Positions 27,482-35,698 of a DNA stretch of 64,000 nucleotides are shown here, piece after piece. The stretch covers positions 220,459 to 284,458 of the forward strand of contig NZ_LSRS01000005.1 of the NCBI RefSeq assembly GCF_009932395.1, read 5' to 3'. Source of the stretch: Sporotomaculum syntrophicum (GTDB lineage: Bacteria; Bacillota; Desulfotomaculia; Desulfotomaculales; Desulfallaceae). Numbering within the stretch: the first letter of the stretch is position 1; each line of letters starts with the position of its first letter. The position numbers were made by a program, and so were the translations under genes. Under the pieces are notes generated by a model. That model searched no databases, was not told the DNA's origin, and saw nothing but the letters and a program-made list of their open reading frames with translations.

Positions 27482-28948
27482 ATGCATCCGCAGGAAGAAA
27501 TGAAGATACTGGAAAAATCTATTGAGGATATTACTGCAGTAGCCAAAAAGTTTAATCTGGATTTTTATAACATGTATTTTGAAATTTGTCCGGCGGAAAT
27601 AATTTATTCCTTTGGTTCGTATGGTATGCCTACCCGTTTTTCGCATTGGACCTTTGGTAAGGCTTACCACAAGATGAAAACGCAGTATGACTATAATCTC
27701 AGCCGTATCTATGAAATGGTCATTAATACAGATCCTTGCTACGCCTTTTTACTGGAAGGTAATTCGCTGGTGCAAAATAAAATGGTCATTGCCCACGTGT
27801 TGGCGCACAGTGACTTTTTTAAGAACAATTACTACTTTAGCCGAACTTCCAGGAAAATGGTAGAGAGCATGTCGCTGGCGGCAGACCGCATTAGGGGATA
27901 CGAATTTAAATACGGGCGAGATAAGGTGGAAAGCTTTTTAGATGCGGTAATTGCTTTACAGGAAAATATTGACCCTGAAAGACACATCAATCCAGGTGGG
28001 GTGCAGGATAAAAAAGATAGAACCAAGGAACAGACACATTTGGGGCGAAACTGTTCCGGAGGTAAATGTCGCCAAGGTAAGGAAGAAACTCCCTATGATG
28101 ATCTTTGGGATTTAGAGCGGTCTGAATGTGATAGTACATGTGCGGAAGCAGAAGACGAGGGGAAGAAAATTCCCGGGCAGCCGGAGAAGGACCTGCTGCT
28201 ATTTATGATGAATTACGCGCGGGATTTGGATGACTGGCAAAGGGATATACTATCCATTCTTAGGGAGGAAATGTTATATTTTTGGCCCCAGATGCAGACA
28301 AAAATTATGAACGAGGGATGGGCTACTTACTGGCACATGCGCATTATGCGGGAAATGGATTTAACCGAGGATGAAGCGTTGGAGTTTGCTAAAACTCATG
28401 CCGGGGTTGTTCAGACCTCTAAGTATCAGCTCAACCCATATTATTTGGGACTGAAGATATTTGAAAATATTGAAAAAAGGTGGGATCATCCCACAACTGA
28501 GGAAAGAAAAATATATGAACGTCCAGGGGGTCAGGGTAAACAGAAAATTTTTGAAGTGCGTGAAACCGAAAATGACGTGTCTTTTATTCGTAACTACTTA
28601 ACCAGGGAACTGATTGAAGAAAATGATCTATATCTTTTTAAAAAAATAGGTTATGATTGGAAAGTTACCGATAAGGATTGGGAAAAAGTACGCGACGGAT
28701 TGGTGGCAAACTTATATAATTGCGGGCTGCCGTACATCGTGGTTGAGGACGGCGATTTTGTAAAGCAGGGAGAGTTGTACTTGAGGCACGTACATGAGGG
28801 AGAGGACCTGGACATTTATTATTTGGAGAGAACGCTGCCCCATGTCCATAAAATTTGGGGGCGAAAGGTTCATCTGGAAACAGTTGTGGATGGTAAGAAA
28901 ATCTTGTTTACTTATAATGGGGATAAAGTATATAAGAAAACAATCTAA
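27482..28948 (+). CDS. spoVR: SpoVR family protein
   Basis: The 488-aa SpoVR family protein contains the characteristic FEICPAEIIYSFGSYGMPTRFSHW (split: residues about 25-48), LAHSDFFKNN and EGWATYWHMRIMREM blocks. SpoVR affects spore cortex formation in Bacillus; the E. coli homologue YcgB accompanies yeaGH in stress. A Cys-rich insertion (CSGGKCRQGKEE...CDSTCAEAED, about 190-222) lies in the middle. It is the last gene of prkA-yhbH-spoVR, 14 nt after yhbH, with GTGGAGGT before the ATG, and a terminator follows. Confidence 0.95.
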   Translation: MHPQEEMKILEKSIEDITAVAKKFNLDFYNMYFEICPAEIIYSFGSYGMPTRFSHWTFGKAYHKMKTQYDYNLSRIYEMVINTDPCYAFLLEGNSLVQNKMVIAHVLAHSDFFKNNYYFSRTSRKMVESMSLAADRIRGYEFKYGRDKVESFLDAVIALQENIDPERHINPGGVQDKKDRTKEQTHLGRNCSGGKCRQGKEETPYDDLWDLERSECDSTCAEAEDEGKKIPGQPEKDLLLFMMNYARDLDDWQRDILSILREEMLYFWPQMQTKIMNEGWATYWHMRIMREMDLTEDEALEFAKTHAGVVQTSKYQLNPYYLGLKIFENIEKRWDHPTTEERKIYERPGGQGKQKIFEVRETENDVSFIRNYLTRELIEENDLYLFKKIGYDWKVTDKDWEKVRDGLVANLYNCGLPYIVVEDGDFVKQGELYLRHVHEGEDLDIYYLERTLPHVHKIWGRKVHLETVVDGKKILFTYNGDKVYKKTI

Positions 28949-28960
28949 GCTTGGTGTTAA

Positions 28961-28988
28961 TATACCCCTTAAATGGGGTATATTTTTT
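28961..28988 (+). terminator. Terminator after spoVR
   Basis: TATACCCC/GGGGTATA (28961-28982) with a 6-nt loop is followed by TTTTTT. Confidence 0.85.
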
Positions 28989-29030
28989 GGTTAACAAAGG
29001 TGTTTAATTATTTATCGCCGTGTCAGTGTA

Positions 29031-29059
29031 TTGACTTTAATTCTTTAGTTGGTTAAACT
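29031..29059 (+). promoter_or_regulatory. Sigma-A-type promoter candidate for the amino-acid ABC operon
   Basis: TTGACT (29031-29036), exactly 17 nt, then TAAACT (29054-29059). It is placed after a terminator and 45 nt before the first start codon. Confidence 0.55.
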
Positions 29060-29103
29060 ATTAGCAAAAATAATTATTTTTTTGTCGAAGGAGATGACGA
29101 GAA

Positions 29104-29960
29104 TTGCGGAGAACAAACTAACTATATGTGTTGGTGTTATTATTGGGATTGGCACTAATGCTGGTTGGTTGCGGCGGTCAGTCGGCGGACAAGCCCGACG
29201 GTCAAGCTGTAGGTGAGGATATTGAGAAGACAAGTTGGGAACTTATTCAGGAAAAGGGCGTTATGACAGTCGGTTTGGATGATACCTTCCGTCCTATGGG
29301 CTTCCGGGATGAGCAGGGAGAACTGGTAGGCTTTGATATTGATATGGGTAAAGAATTGGGAAAAAGGCTGGGCATCACTTTAGAGTGGATTCCAACCGAC
29401 TGGAGCGGTGTCACTGGCGCTTTAAATGCAAAAAAATTTGATGTTGTAATCAACGGATGAGCATTACCGATGAGCGTAAAGCGGTTATCGATTTCTCCGT
29501 GCCTTATGTTAACGCTAGCATTGGCATGGCGGTGCTTAGGGACAATACTGATATTAATACCAAGGAGGATTTAAAAGGTAAAACAGTGGGTACGCAGGCC
29601 GGCAGTTCTGGATATGAAGCCTGTAAAGATTTGGTAGAAGAAGGTATCATTGAGGAGGACAGTCTCAAGCAGTACAACCAGTACCCTGAAGCATTTCAGG
29701 ACCTTGTCATAGGAAGGATTGATGTGATTGTAGTTGACGTGACCACAGCCGAAGATTATCTAAGCAAAAAGCCGGATACTTATAAAATCGTCGAGGAGCC
29801 TCTTGTGGAAGATATGTATGCTATTGGTCTGCGGAAAGCTGATAAGGACCTGAAGGAAGTACTGGATCAGACTTTAATAGAAATGATGGAAGATGGTACT
29901 CTAAGCGAAATTTCGAAAAAATGGTTTGATGGCAAAGATATGATTGCTATACCGGAATAA
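29104..29960 (+). pseudogene. Amino-acid ABC transporter substrate-binding lipoprotein, two lesions
   Basis: The reading frame from TTG 29104 (7-9 nt after AAGGAGATGA) meets TAA at codon 6 (29119), then continues as a lipoprotein signal (VLVLLLGLALMLVGCGG, Cys lipidation site) and an SBP_bac_3 domain. At 29457 one base is missing in the Gly codon of ING-MSITDER: the first frame ends in TGA and the rest (29457-29960) continues in another frame, with ATG and TGA overlapping. Together the parts give a full-length binding protein of about 280 aa. Explanations are a true pseudogene, two sequencing errors, or (less likely) a split gene re-initiating at the ATGA overlap, which has no ribosome site. 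Confidence 0.75.
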
Positions 29961-29968
29961 AAATAACA

Positions 29969-29989
29969 GGGCGCGATTTTTTCGCGCCC
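29969..29989 (+). other. Stable hairpin between binding-protein and permease genes
   Basis: GGGCGCGA and TCGCGCCC form a perfect 8-bp stem. No strong T-tract follows, so it is more like an mRNA-stabilising or partial-termination element that uncouples binding-protein and permease expression. Confidence 0.6.
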
Positions 29990-30025
29990 TATCAAGCTTT
30001 AAGATGATTAACGGGGTGTATAATA

Positions 30026-30700
30026 TTGCGGATTGGCCCAATCGATGTAGAATTTTTACTGGCCATAATGCCTATTTTACTTAAAGGCGCATTAATGACG
30101 ATTGAATTAACAGTGCTTGCTATATTTTTCGGTACCATCATTGGATTATTTGTTGCCTTAATGAAAATTTCTCGTTTTAAATTACTAACAGTTTTCGGCG
30201 GTATTTACACTTGGGTTATCCGTGGTATACCGCTATTGGTACAGTTGTTCATTCTTTACTATGGTTTGGCACAATACTTTGATATTCAACTAAGCCCAAA
30301 GGCTGCGGCGGTGCTCGGCTTGAGTATTTGTGGAGGAGCTTACATAGCGGAAATTTTCAGGGCAGGTATTCAATCCATAGATAAAGGGCAGATGGAAGCA
30401 GCTCTGTCACTTGGTATGTCCTATACCCAGGCTATGCGGCGGGTAATTTTGCCCCAGGCCTACCGGCGTTTGCTGCCGCCTATGGGCAACGAGTTTATCG
30501 CTTTAATGAAGGATACATCGCTGGTTTCGGTAATCACCATGGTGGAACTGATGCGTAGTGGTATACTGCTCAATTCTACCTACATTCGTTCAATGGAAAT
30601 ATATTTAACTGTAGGTATTATTTATTTAATAATGACTACATTTTTTATCTACATAATCAATCTTATAGAAAAACGTCTCTCCATATCCGACGCTAGTTAA
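30026..30700 (+). CDS. Polar amino acid ABC transporter permease
   Basis: The 224-aa HisM/GlnP-type inner-membrane permease has about five TM helices. Signatures include the N-terminal LLKGALMTIELTVLAIFFGTIIG and the EAA loop AALSLGMSYTQAMRRVILPQA (residues about 131-151), which contacts the ATPase. It belongs with the preceding binding-protein gene and the following ATPase. Substrate is a polar amino acid of unknown identity. TTG start at 30026 behind ACGGGGTG. Confidence 0.93.
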   Translation: MRIGPIDVEFLLAIMPILLKGALMTIELTVLAIFFGTIIGLFVALMKISRFKLLTVFGGIYTWVIRGIPLLVQLFILYYGLAQYFDIQLSPKAAAVLGLSICGGAYIAEIFRAGIQSIDKGQMEAALSLGMSYTQAMRRVILPQAYRRLLPPMGNEFIALMKDTSLVSVITMVELMRSGILLNSTYIRSMEIYLTVGIIYLIMTTFFIYIINLIEKRLSISDAS

Positions 30701-30715
30701 CGGAAGGTGAAATTC

Positions 30716-31471
30716 TTGATTGTAGCGGAACATATTAATAAATATTATGGCAAACTGCACGTGTTAAAGGATGTCAGCCTTACTGTGGCCAGGGGGGAAG
30801 TGGTGGTTATTATTGGACCCAGCGGGTCCGGTAAAAGTACCTTTTTACGCTGTCTAAATTACCTGGAAACAATTGACGACGGGTATATTACTATGGAGGG
30901 CCAGCCTATTGGTAAAAAAAAGCTGTCCGATGGTCGGCTTGTGGACGACAGCAGAAAGAACATCTACCGTTTACGCAGCCGCATAGGGATGGTTTTTCAG
31001 CGGTTTAATTTGTTTCCCCACCAAACAGCGCTGCAAAATGTAATGGAAGGACCGCTCACCGTAACTAAAATTCCGGTGGCCGAGGCAAAAGCCCGGTCCC
31101 TGGCTTTGCTGGCCAAGGTGGGGTTGGCCGATAAGGCCGATGCTTACCCAGTGCAGCTATCCGGTGGTCAGCAGCAGCGAGTGGCCATTGCCCGGGCTTT
31201 AGCTATGCAGCCCCAGGTCATGCTGTTTGATGAACCTACTAGTGCTCTTGACCCCGAACTGGTGGGTGAAGTGTTGGAAGTAATTAAGGATTTAGCCCGA
31301 GAAGGGATGACTATGGTTGTGGTCACCCACGAAATGGGTTTTGCCCGTGAAGTAGCCGACCGGGTAATTTTTATGAATGACGGGTGTATTTTGGAAGAGG
31401 CCAGACCGCAAGAAATTTTCACTAACCCGGCACATCCCCGCACCAAGGAGTTTTTAAGTAAAATATTATAG
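30716..31471 (+). CDS. Polar amino acid ABC transporter ATP-binding protein
   Basis: The 251-aa ATPase is GlnQ-like. Walker A is [14 protein letters not shown], the signature is [16 protein letters not shown], Walker B is [14 protein letters not shown], and the H-loop is [15 protein letters not shown]. An extra stretch after the A-loop ([17 protein letters not shown]) is seen in one GlnQ subgroup. The TTG at 30716 is placed 7 nt after GGAAGGTG; the in-frame GTG at 30707 is inside that site. ATPase and permease look intact although the binding protein is broken, so the transporter may use another binding protein. Confidence 0.94.
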   Translation: MIVAEHINKYYGKLHVLKDVSLTVARGEVVVIIGPSGSGKSTFLRCLNYLETIDDGYITMEGQPIGKKKLSDGRLVDDSRKNIYRLRSRIGMVFQRFNLFPHQTALQNVMEGPLTVTKIPVAEAKARSLALLAKVGLADKADAYPVQLSGGQQQRVAIARALAMQPQVMLFDEPTSALDPELVGEVLEVIKDLAREGMTMVVVTHEMGFAREVADRVIFMNDGCILEEARPQEIFTNPAHPRTKEFLSKIL

Positions 31472-31523
31472 ACTTAATGATGTAACTCAATGATATAATC
31501 AATAACTATACACAGGAACAATT

Positions 31524-31553
31524 TACCCTGCATGGACGGGGTTATTTTTTTGC
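31524..31553 (+). terminator. Weak terminator-like element before ku
   Basis: ACCC...GGGGT with a loose 9-10-nt loop is followed by TATTTTTTT. The stem is short, so this may be only a partial terminator. Confidence 0.35.
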
Positions 31554-31619
31554 AGTCTAAGAATAATAAAATTGATGTTTGCTGTGTACATGCCAGTTTA
31601 TATTAAGGATGGTGAATTT

Positions 31620-32438
31620 ATGCGGGCTCTCTGGAAAGGTGCGATTACCTTTGGGTTAATTTATGTGCCGGTGAAAATGTATGCAGCCACTGAAAAGAAA
31701 GATGTGAAGTTTAATTTCCTGCATGCACGATGTCATACACCACTGCGTTATGTGCGCTACTGCCCTAAATGTGCTGGAGAAGTAAAAGCCGAAGATATTG
31801 TACGGGGCTATGAGTATGAAAAGGGTCATTATATAACCGTAACAGACGACGAATTAGCCGGATTGTCCGGGGAAAAGAATCGTAGTGTAGCTATTATGGA
31901 TTTTGTGGAGCTACAAAAAATAGATCCCGTTTATTACGACCGATCCTATTATCTAGGCCCGGGAGAGGGCGGTAAAAAGGTTTACGAGCTTTTGAGACAA
32001 GCTATGCTGGAGACTTCTCGGGCTGCCGTGGCCCTCATCACAATCAGGAATCGAGAGTCTTTGGCTGTAATCAGGCCCACCGATCGGGCGTTAATTATGG
32101 AAACTATGTTTTATGCTGATGAAGTGCGTGCGGTTGAACAAGTTGATGAAATTGGCGGTCATGCTAACCTGCATGAAAACGAAATAAAGATGGCGGTAAA
32201 CTTAATTGACAATCTTTCCACAGATTTTGAACCTAGTAAATACACCAGTACTTATCGAGAAAAGTTGCATGCCATGCTCCAGGCTAAAATTGCAGGTGAT
32301 GCGGTAGTGGAGAAACCCGCTGCCCCCGTAGCTGAAAATGTAGTTGACCTGATGGCGGCACTGCAGGCCAGTATTGAAATAGCTAAAGAAGAACGAGGTA
32401 ATCGAAAAAATCGCCAGATAGCGGGTAAAGGCTCTTGA
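31620..32438 (+). CDS. ku: Non-homologous end joining protein Ku
   Basis: Bacterial Ku homodimers encircle DNA ends and recruit LigD. The 272-aa protein starts with the standard MRALWKGAITFGLIYVPVKMY, has the CHTP...RYCPKCAGEV Cys pair region (about 35-55) and the Ku core (YYLGPGEGGKKVYELL). The C-terminal tail is short and basic. The ATG at 31620 follows GGATGGTGA. Its stop overlaps the TTG start of the ligase gene. In Bacillus the homologues are made in the forespore under SigG; no clear SigG promoter is visible here. Confidence 0.96.
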   Translation: MRALWKGAITFGLIYVPVKMYAATEKKDVKFNFLHARCHTPLRYVRYCPKCAGEVKAEDIVRGYEYEKGHYITVTDDELAGLSGEKNRSVAIMDFVELQKIDPVYYDRSYYLGPGEGGKKVYELLRQAMLETSRAAVALITIRNRESLAVIRPTDRALIMETMFYADEVRAVEQVDEIGGHANLHENEIKMAVNLIDNLSTDFEPSKYTSTYREKLHAMLQAKIAGDAVVEKPAAPVAENVVDLMAALQASIEIAKEERGNRKNRQIAGKGS

Positions 32439-33406
32439 ATTTGGTAGATACTACAGGCACCCTGCCGCTGGTGAAACCTATGCTGGCTGTACCGGCACAA
32501 CCTTTTGATCATCCCGATTACTTTTTTGAGATCAAATGGGATGGGTACCGATGCCTGGCCTATCTTGATGGCCAAACCAGTCTGGTTTCCAGAAACTTAA
32601 AAAATATTACCGCTGCCTTTCCCGATCTGGGTGGTATGCATCTGCGGGTCAGTGAGCAACCTCTACTCCTTGATGGAGAAATTATTGTCTTGCAGGACGG
32701 TAAACCTTCTTTTGATGCTTTGCAGTCACGGGACAAGCTTGTAGAAGGTAACCGGGTTAGACGGGCGGCGCAGGCGCTGCCGGCAATTTATGTAGCATTT
32801 GATATTTTATATCTTCGTGGCAAATCCTTGATGCAGTTGGCTTTGTATGAACGCCGGAAATATCTGCGTGCTGCTGCCCTTACAGGGGATAATTTGATCG
32901 TCTCCGAGCCGGTGCAGGGGGAAGGTGTTGCCTATTACCGGGCCTGTGTGAATAAAGGTCTTGAAGGGGTAGTAGCTAAAAGGATGGACAGTAAGTATTT
33001 ACCCGGTACCCGCTCGTCATATTGGAAAAAGTTGCGTCATACACGGGAGGCCGACCTAGTCATTTGTGGCTACCGCGAAGGGCGAGGAAGCCGATTGCTG
33101 GGAGCGTTGGTGCTGGCTGCCTGGAACGGCAGAGGCTTTGTTTATCAGGGTATGGTGGGCAGCGGTCTGAGTCGGGATGATGAACTTTACTTGCTTAAGC
33201 AGCTGGAGGGTCTTGGTACAGCAAACCCACCATTCATTGATCAACAGTCGCGAATGCACGATGTGCATTGGGTAAAGCCACGCTTGGTTTGCCGGGTAGA
33301 ATACCTAACCCTCACCAGGCAGGGTATTTTGCGACACCCGGTGTATAAAGGCTTGCGCGGCGACAAGCTGCCTGAGGAATCCGGTCGGGTTGAAGAGCAG
33401 AATTGA
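32435..33406 (+). CDS. ATP-dependent DNA ligase (LigD ligase module)
   Basis: This 323-aa stand-alone ligase corresponds to the ligase part of LigD. The adenylated Lys is in FEIKWDGYRCLAYL (about residue 33), followed by LLDGEIIVL, YVAFDILYL, EGVVAKRMDSKYLPG (motif IV) and YWKKLRHTREADLVI (motif V). An OB-fold C-terminal domain completes it. It starts with TTG inside the ku stop (TTGA overlap), so the two are coupled. No phosphoesterase domain is attached. Confidence 0.95.
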   Translation: MNLVDTTGTLPLVKPMLAVPAQPFDHPDYFFEIKWDGYRCLAYLDGQTSLVSRNLKNITAAFPDLGGMHLRVSEQPLLLDGEIIVLQDGKPSFDALQSRDKLVEGNRVRRAAQALPAIYVAFDILYLRGKSLMQLALYERRKYLRAAALTGDNLIVSEPVQGEGVAYYRACVNKGLEGVVAKRMDSKYLPGTRSSYWKKLRHTREADLVICGYREGRGSRLLGALVLAAWNGRGFVYQGMVGSGLSRDDELYLLKQLEGLGTANPPFIDQQSRMHDVHWVKPRLVCRVEYLTLTRQGILRHPVYKGLRGDKLPEESGRVEEQN

Positions 33407-33425
33407 ACTGAAAAAGGTGATGACT

Positions 33426-34340
33426 ATGCCTGAGGCGAAACGGGAATTGGTGACTATACAGGGTCGGGAATTAACCATTACTAACCTGGATAAACCTATT
33501 TGGCCAGATCTGGGCTTGACCAAGGCCCATTTAATCAAATACTATCTAGATATGGCACCTTATATTTTACCTTATATACATAACCGACCGCTGGTGATGA
33601 AAAGATATCCGGATGGTATAACCGGTGATTATTTTTATCAAAAAGAATGCCCTGACTATGCTCCGGAATGGGTAAAAACCTATCCGGTTTTGCATACCGG
33701 CAAAACCATTAATTATATCGTTTGTAACGAAACGGCAACTCTGGTTTGGTTAGCTAACCAAGGTTGTGTGGAAATTCATGGTTGGCTAAGCCGGATCGAT
33801 GACATTGACTACCCGGATCTAGCGGTATTTGATTTAGACCCTGCCGAGGGGGTTGACTTTAGCGAGGTTCTGCAGGTAGCCTTGCTGGTAAGAGATTTGC
33901 TAAAGCAATTTGGTCTTACTGGTTTCCCAAAAACCTCGGGCTCACGTGGCCTGCATATTTTTATCCCCTTGGATGGGCAATATACCTTTGTTGAAGTAAC
34001 CGGAGCGATGAAAAAACTTGCTGAAATTATAGTCAGGGCGTACCCCGGTGGAGTGAGTCTAGAAAGGAGTATCCCTAAGCGCCGGGGCAAGGTTTATTTA
34101 GATTACCTGCAAAACGGGCGGGGAAAAACTATGGCCTTTATATACAGTCTAAGACCTTTGCCCGGTGCTCCCGTATCTACGCCTCTAACCTGGGCGGAGT
34201 TGGAAACAAAGTGTCTTAAACCAGAGCAATTTAATCTGGTCAACATACTCGACCGGGTGAGCAAGTGTGGTGATCTGTTTGCGGGTCTGTTACTTACCCA
34301 AAGTAATATTGATTTGCTTGTTGAGAAAGATAAGCCATAG
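33426..34340 (+). CDS. NHEJ DNA polymerase (LigD polymerase/primase module)
   Basis: The 304-aa archaeo-eukaryotic primase-type polymerase is the LigD polymerase domain. It carries the metal-binding AVFDLDPAEGVDF (DxD), the template/pocket segment FPKTSGSRGLHIFIPL (with catalytic His) and the C-terminal Asp in KVYLDYLQNGRGKTMAFIYSL (read YLDYLQNGRG). It fills short gaps, preferring ribonucleotides, during end joining. The ATG at 33426 follows AAGGTGA; upstream TTG 33390 would extend over the ligase gene end. It is the third gene of ku-lig-pol. Confidence 0.95.
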   Translation: MPEAKRELVTIQGRELTITNLDKPIWPDLGLTKAHLIKYYLDMAPYILPYIHNRPLVMKRYPDGITGDYFYQKECPDYAPEWVKTYPVLHTGKTINYIVCNETATLVWLANQGCVEIHGWLSRIDDIDYPDLAVFDLDPAEGVDFSEVLQVALLVRDLLKQFGLTGFPKTSGSRGLHIFIPLDGQYTFVEVTGAMKKLAEIIVRAYPGGVSLERSIPKRRGKVYLDYLQNGRGKTMAFIYSLRPLPGAPVSTPLTWAELETKCLKPEQFNLVNILDRVSKCGDLFAGLLLTQSNIDLLVEKDKP

Positions 34341-34485
34341 TAATTAATGCTAGCAATGTTCATTCAAGTTATTATTAAAGTAAAATGGACAATAGAACTT
34401 CTTCTGGCACAAGCAGGAAAAATCGTATGCATCTTGAACATGTTGCAGTATTGGTATCAAAAAGACCCCAGGTGGTGATTTTAAA

Positions 34486-35577
34486 TTGGATGATAAAATC
34501 TACTGGCTTGCCTGGCATATAATACTAGCCGGGCAAGCCCGTAAGTTTTGGACAATTATGGAGTATTTCGGTACACCTGAAAATGCCTGGCGGGCACCTG
34601 ACCAAGAGTTTATTGGTCTTGCTGGCTCACGTCCGTCAAGTCATGTAAATATGCTGGTGCGTCGGAGAAACAGTGATTTGTCCAAGGTGGCTAGTTATTT
34701 AGATAAGCAGGAAGCTTCGGTGCTTTTTTATACAGATGTCGCTTATCCCGGGCAGTTAAAAAATATCTATGACCCACCACCGGTATTGTTTTGGCGCGGT
34801 AGGGTCGATTGCTTGAATGATCTTTCCGTAGCCCTTGTGGGGTCTAGAAAGGCTACTCCTTATGGCTTGAGCGTGACAGAAAACCTGGCCCGGGAGTTGT
34901 CTGATGCCGGTGTGGTTGTGGTAAGTGGCCTGGCTAGGGGCATCGATGCCGCTGCCCATCGCGGTACACTGGATGCTGGTGGTAGAACTATTGCCGTGTT
35001 GGGCTGCGGAGTAGATGTGGCTTATCCTAAGGAAAACGCCAGGCTCATGGACAGTATTGTTCAAAACGGTCTGGTAATCAGTGAATTTCCACCGGGCATT
35101 GGACCGGAGGCCTGGCATTTTCCGGTTCGTAACCGAATAATCAGCGGGTTGTGCAAGTTAATCGTGGTTGTCGAGTCTGCTGAGCGAAGTGGTGCTTTAA
35201 TCACTGCTCATCTGGCGCTGGAGCAGGGACGCGATGTGATGGCAGTGCCGGGGAATATTACATCCAAGTTGAGCCGCGGTCCTAATGAGCTAATAAAACA
35301 GGGAGCAGCACCGGTGCTTGGTGCCGGGGACATTATTGAGGAATTGGGCCTTGACGTAATTAAGCCGGAGCCCAGAAAATCAGCTGAGGGTTTAAAATTA
35401 GATGATAATGAAAAACTATTGCTTAAATTATTAAATTTTGAAAGCGTTCCCTTGGAGATTATTGTGCAAAAATCAGGCCTCACGGCAGGAGAAGTAATGT
35501 CGGCTTTAATGTTTCTGGAATTGAAAGGTTTGATCAGGCAGATGCCCGGTAGGCTTTATGCTCTATCCGGTAAATAA
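34486..35577 (+). CDS. dprA: DNA processing protein DprA
   Basis: DprA loads RecA on incoming single-stranded DNA. The 363-aa protein has an N-terminal SAM-like region, the Rossmann-like domain with VALVGSRKATPYGLSV, VVSGLARGIDAAAHRG and AVLGCGVDVAYPKEN (residues about 115-200), SERSGALITAHLALEQGRDV, and a C-terminal winged helix (about 295-360). The TTG start follows GGTGGTGA. It stands upstream of topA, as in Bacillus (smf-topA). It is widespread even in species not known to be competent. Confidence 0.95.
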   Translation: MDDKIYWLAWHIILAGQARKFWTIMEYFGTPENAWRAPDQEFIGLAGSRPSSHVNMLVRRRNSDLSKVASYLDKQEASVLFYTDVAYPGQLKNIYDPPPVLFWRGRVDCLNDLSVALVGSRKATPYGLSVTENLARELSDAGVVVVSGLARGIDAAAHRGTLDAGGRTIAVLGCGVDVAYPKENARLMDSIVQNGLVISEFPPGIGPEAWHFPVRNRIISGLCKLIVVVESAERSGALITAHLALEQGRDVMAVPGNITSKLSRGPNELIKQGAAPVLGAGDIIEELGLDVIKPEPRKSAEGLKLDDNEKLLLKLLNFESVPLEIIVQKSGLTAGEVMSALMFLELKGLIRQMPGRLYALSGK

Positions 35578-35612
35578 TGTTCTAAAAGACCGCGATGTAG
35601 TATAGGATAGAT

Positions 35613-35659
35613 TTAACAAGCGGTATTCGGTTAAAAATTTTGTTTGCAGCGCTTGTTAA
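35613..35659 (+). repeat. 10-bp inverted repeat upstream of topA
   Basis: TTAACAAGCG (35613-35622) is perfectly complementary to CGCTTGTTAA (35650-35659), with a 27-nt A/T-rich spacer. It lies 40 nt before the topA start and has no T-tract after it. Possible operator or leader stem. Confidence 0.6.
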
Positions 35660-35698
35660 GTTACCGGCTATTGAAACCTAGAACTTGAGGTGAACTGT

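Noticed and set aside
29418-29460. Programmed frameshift at the A7 run in the binding-protein gene
   Set aside because: A -1 slip on the run reads straight into TGA (ATT TGA) and a +1 slip gives the wrong frame, so slippage there cannot restore the protein.
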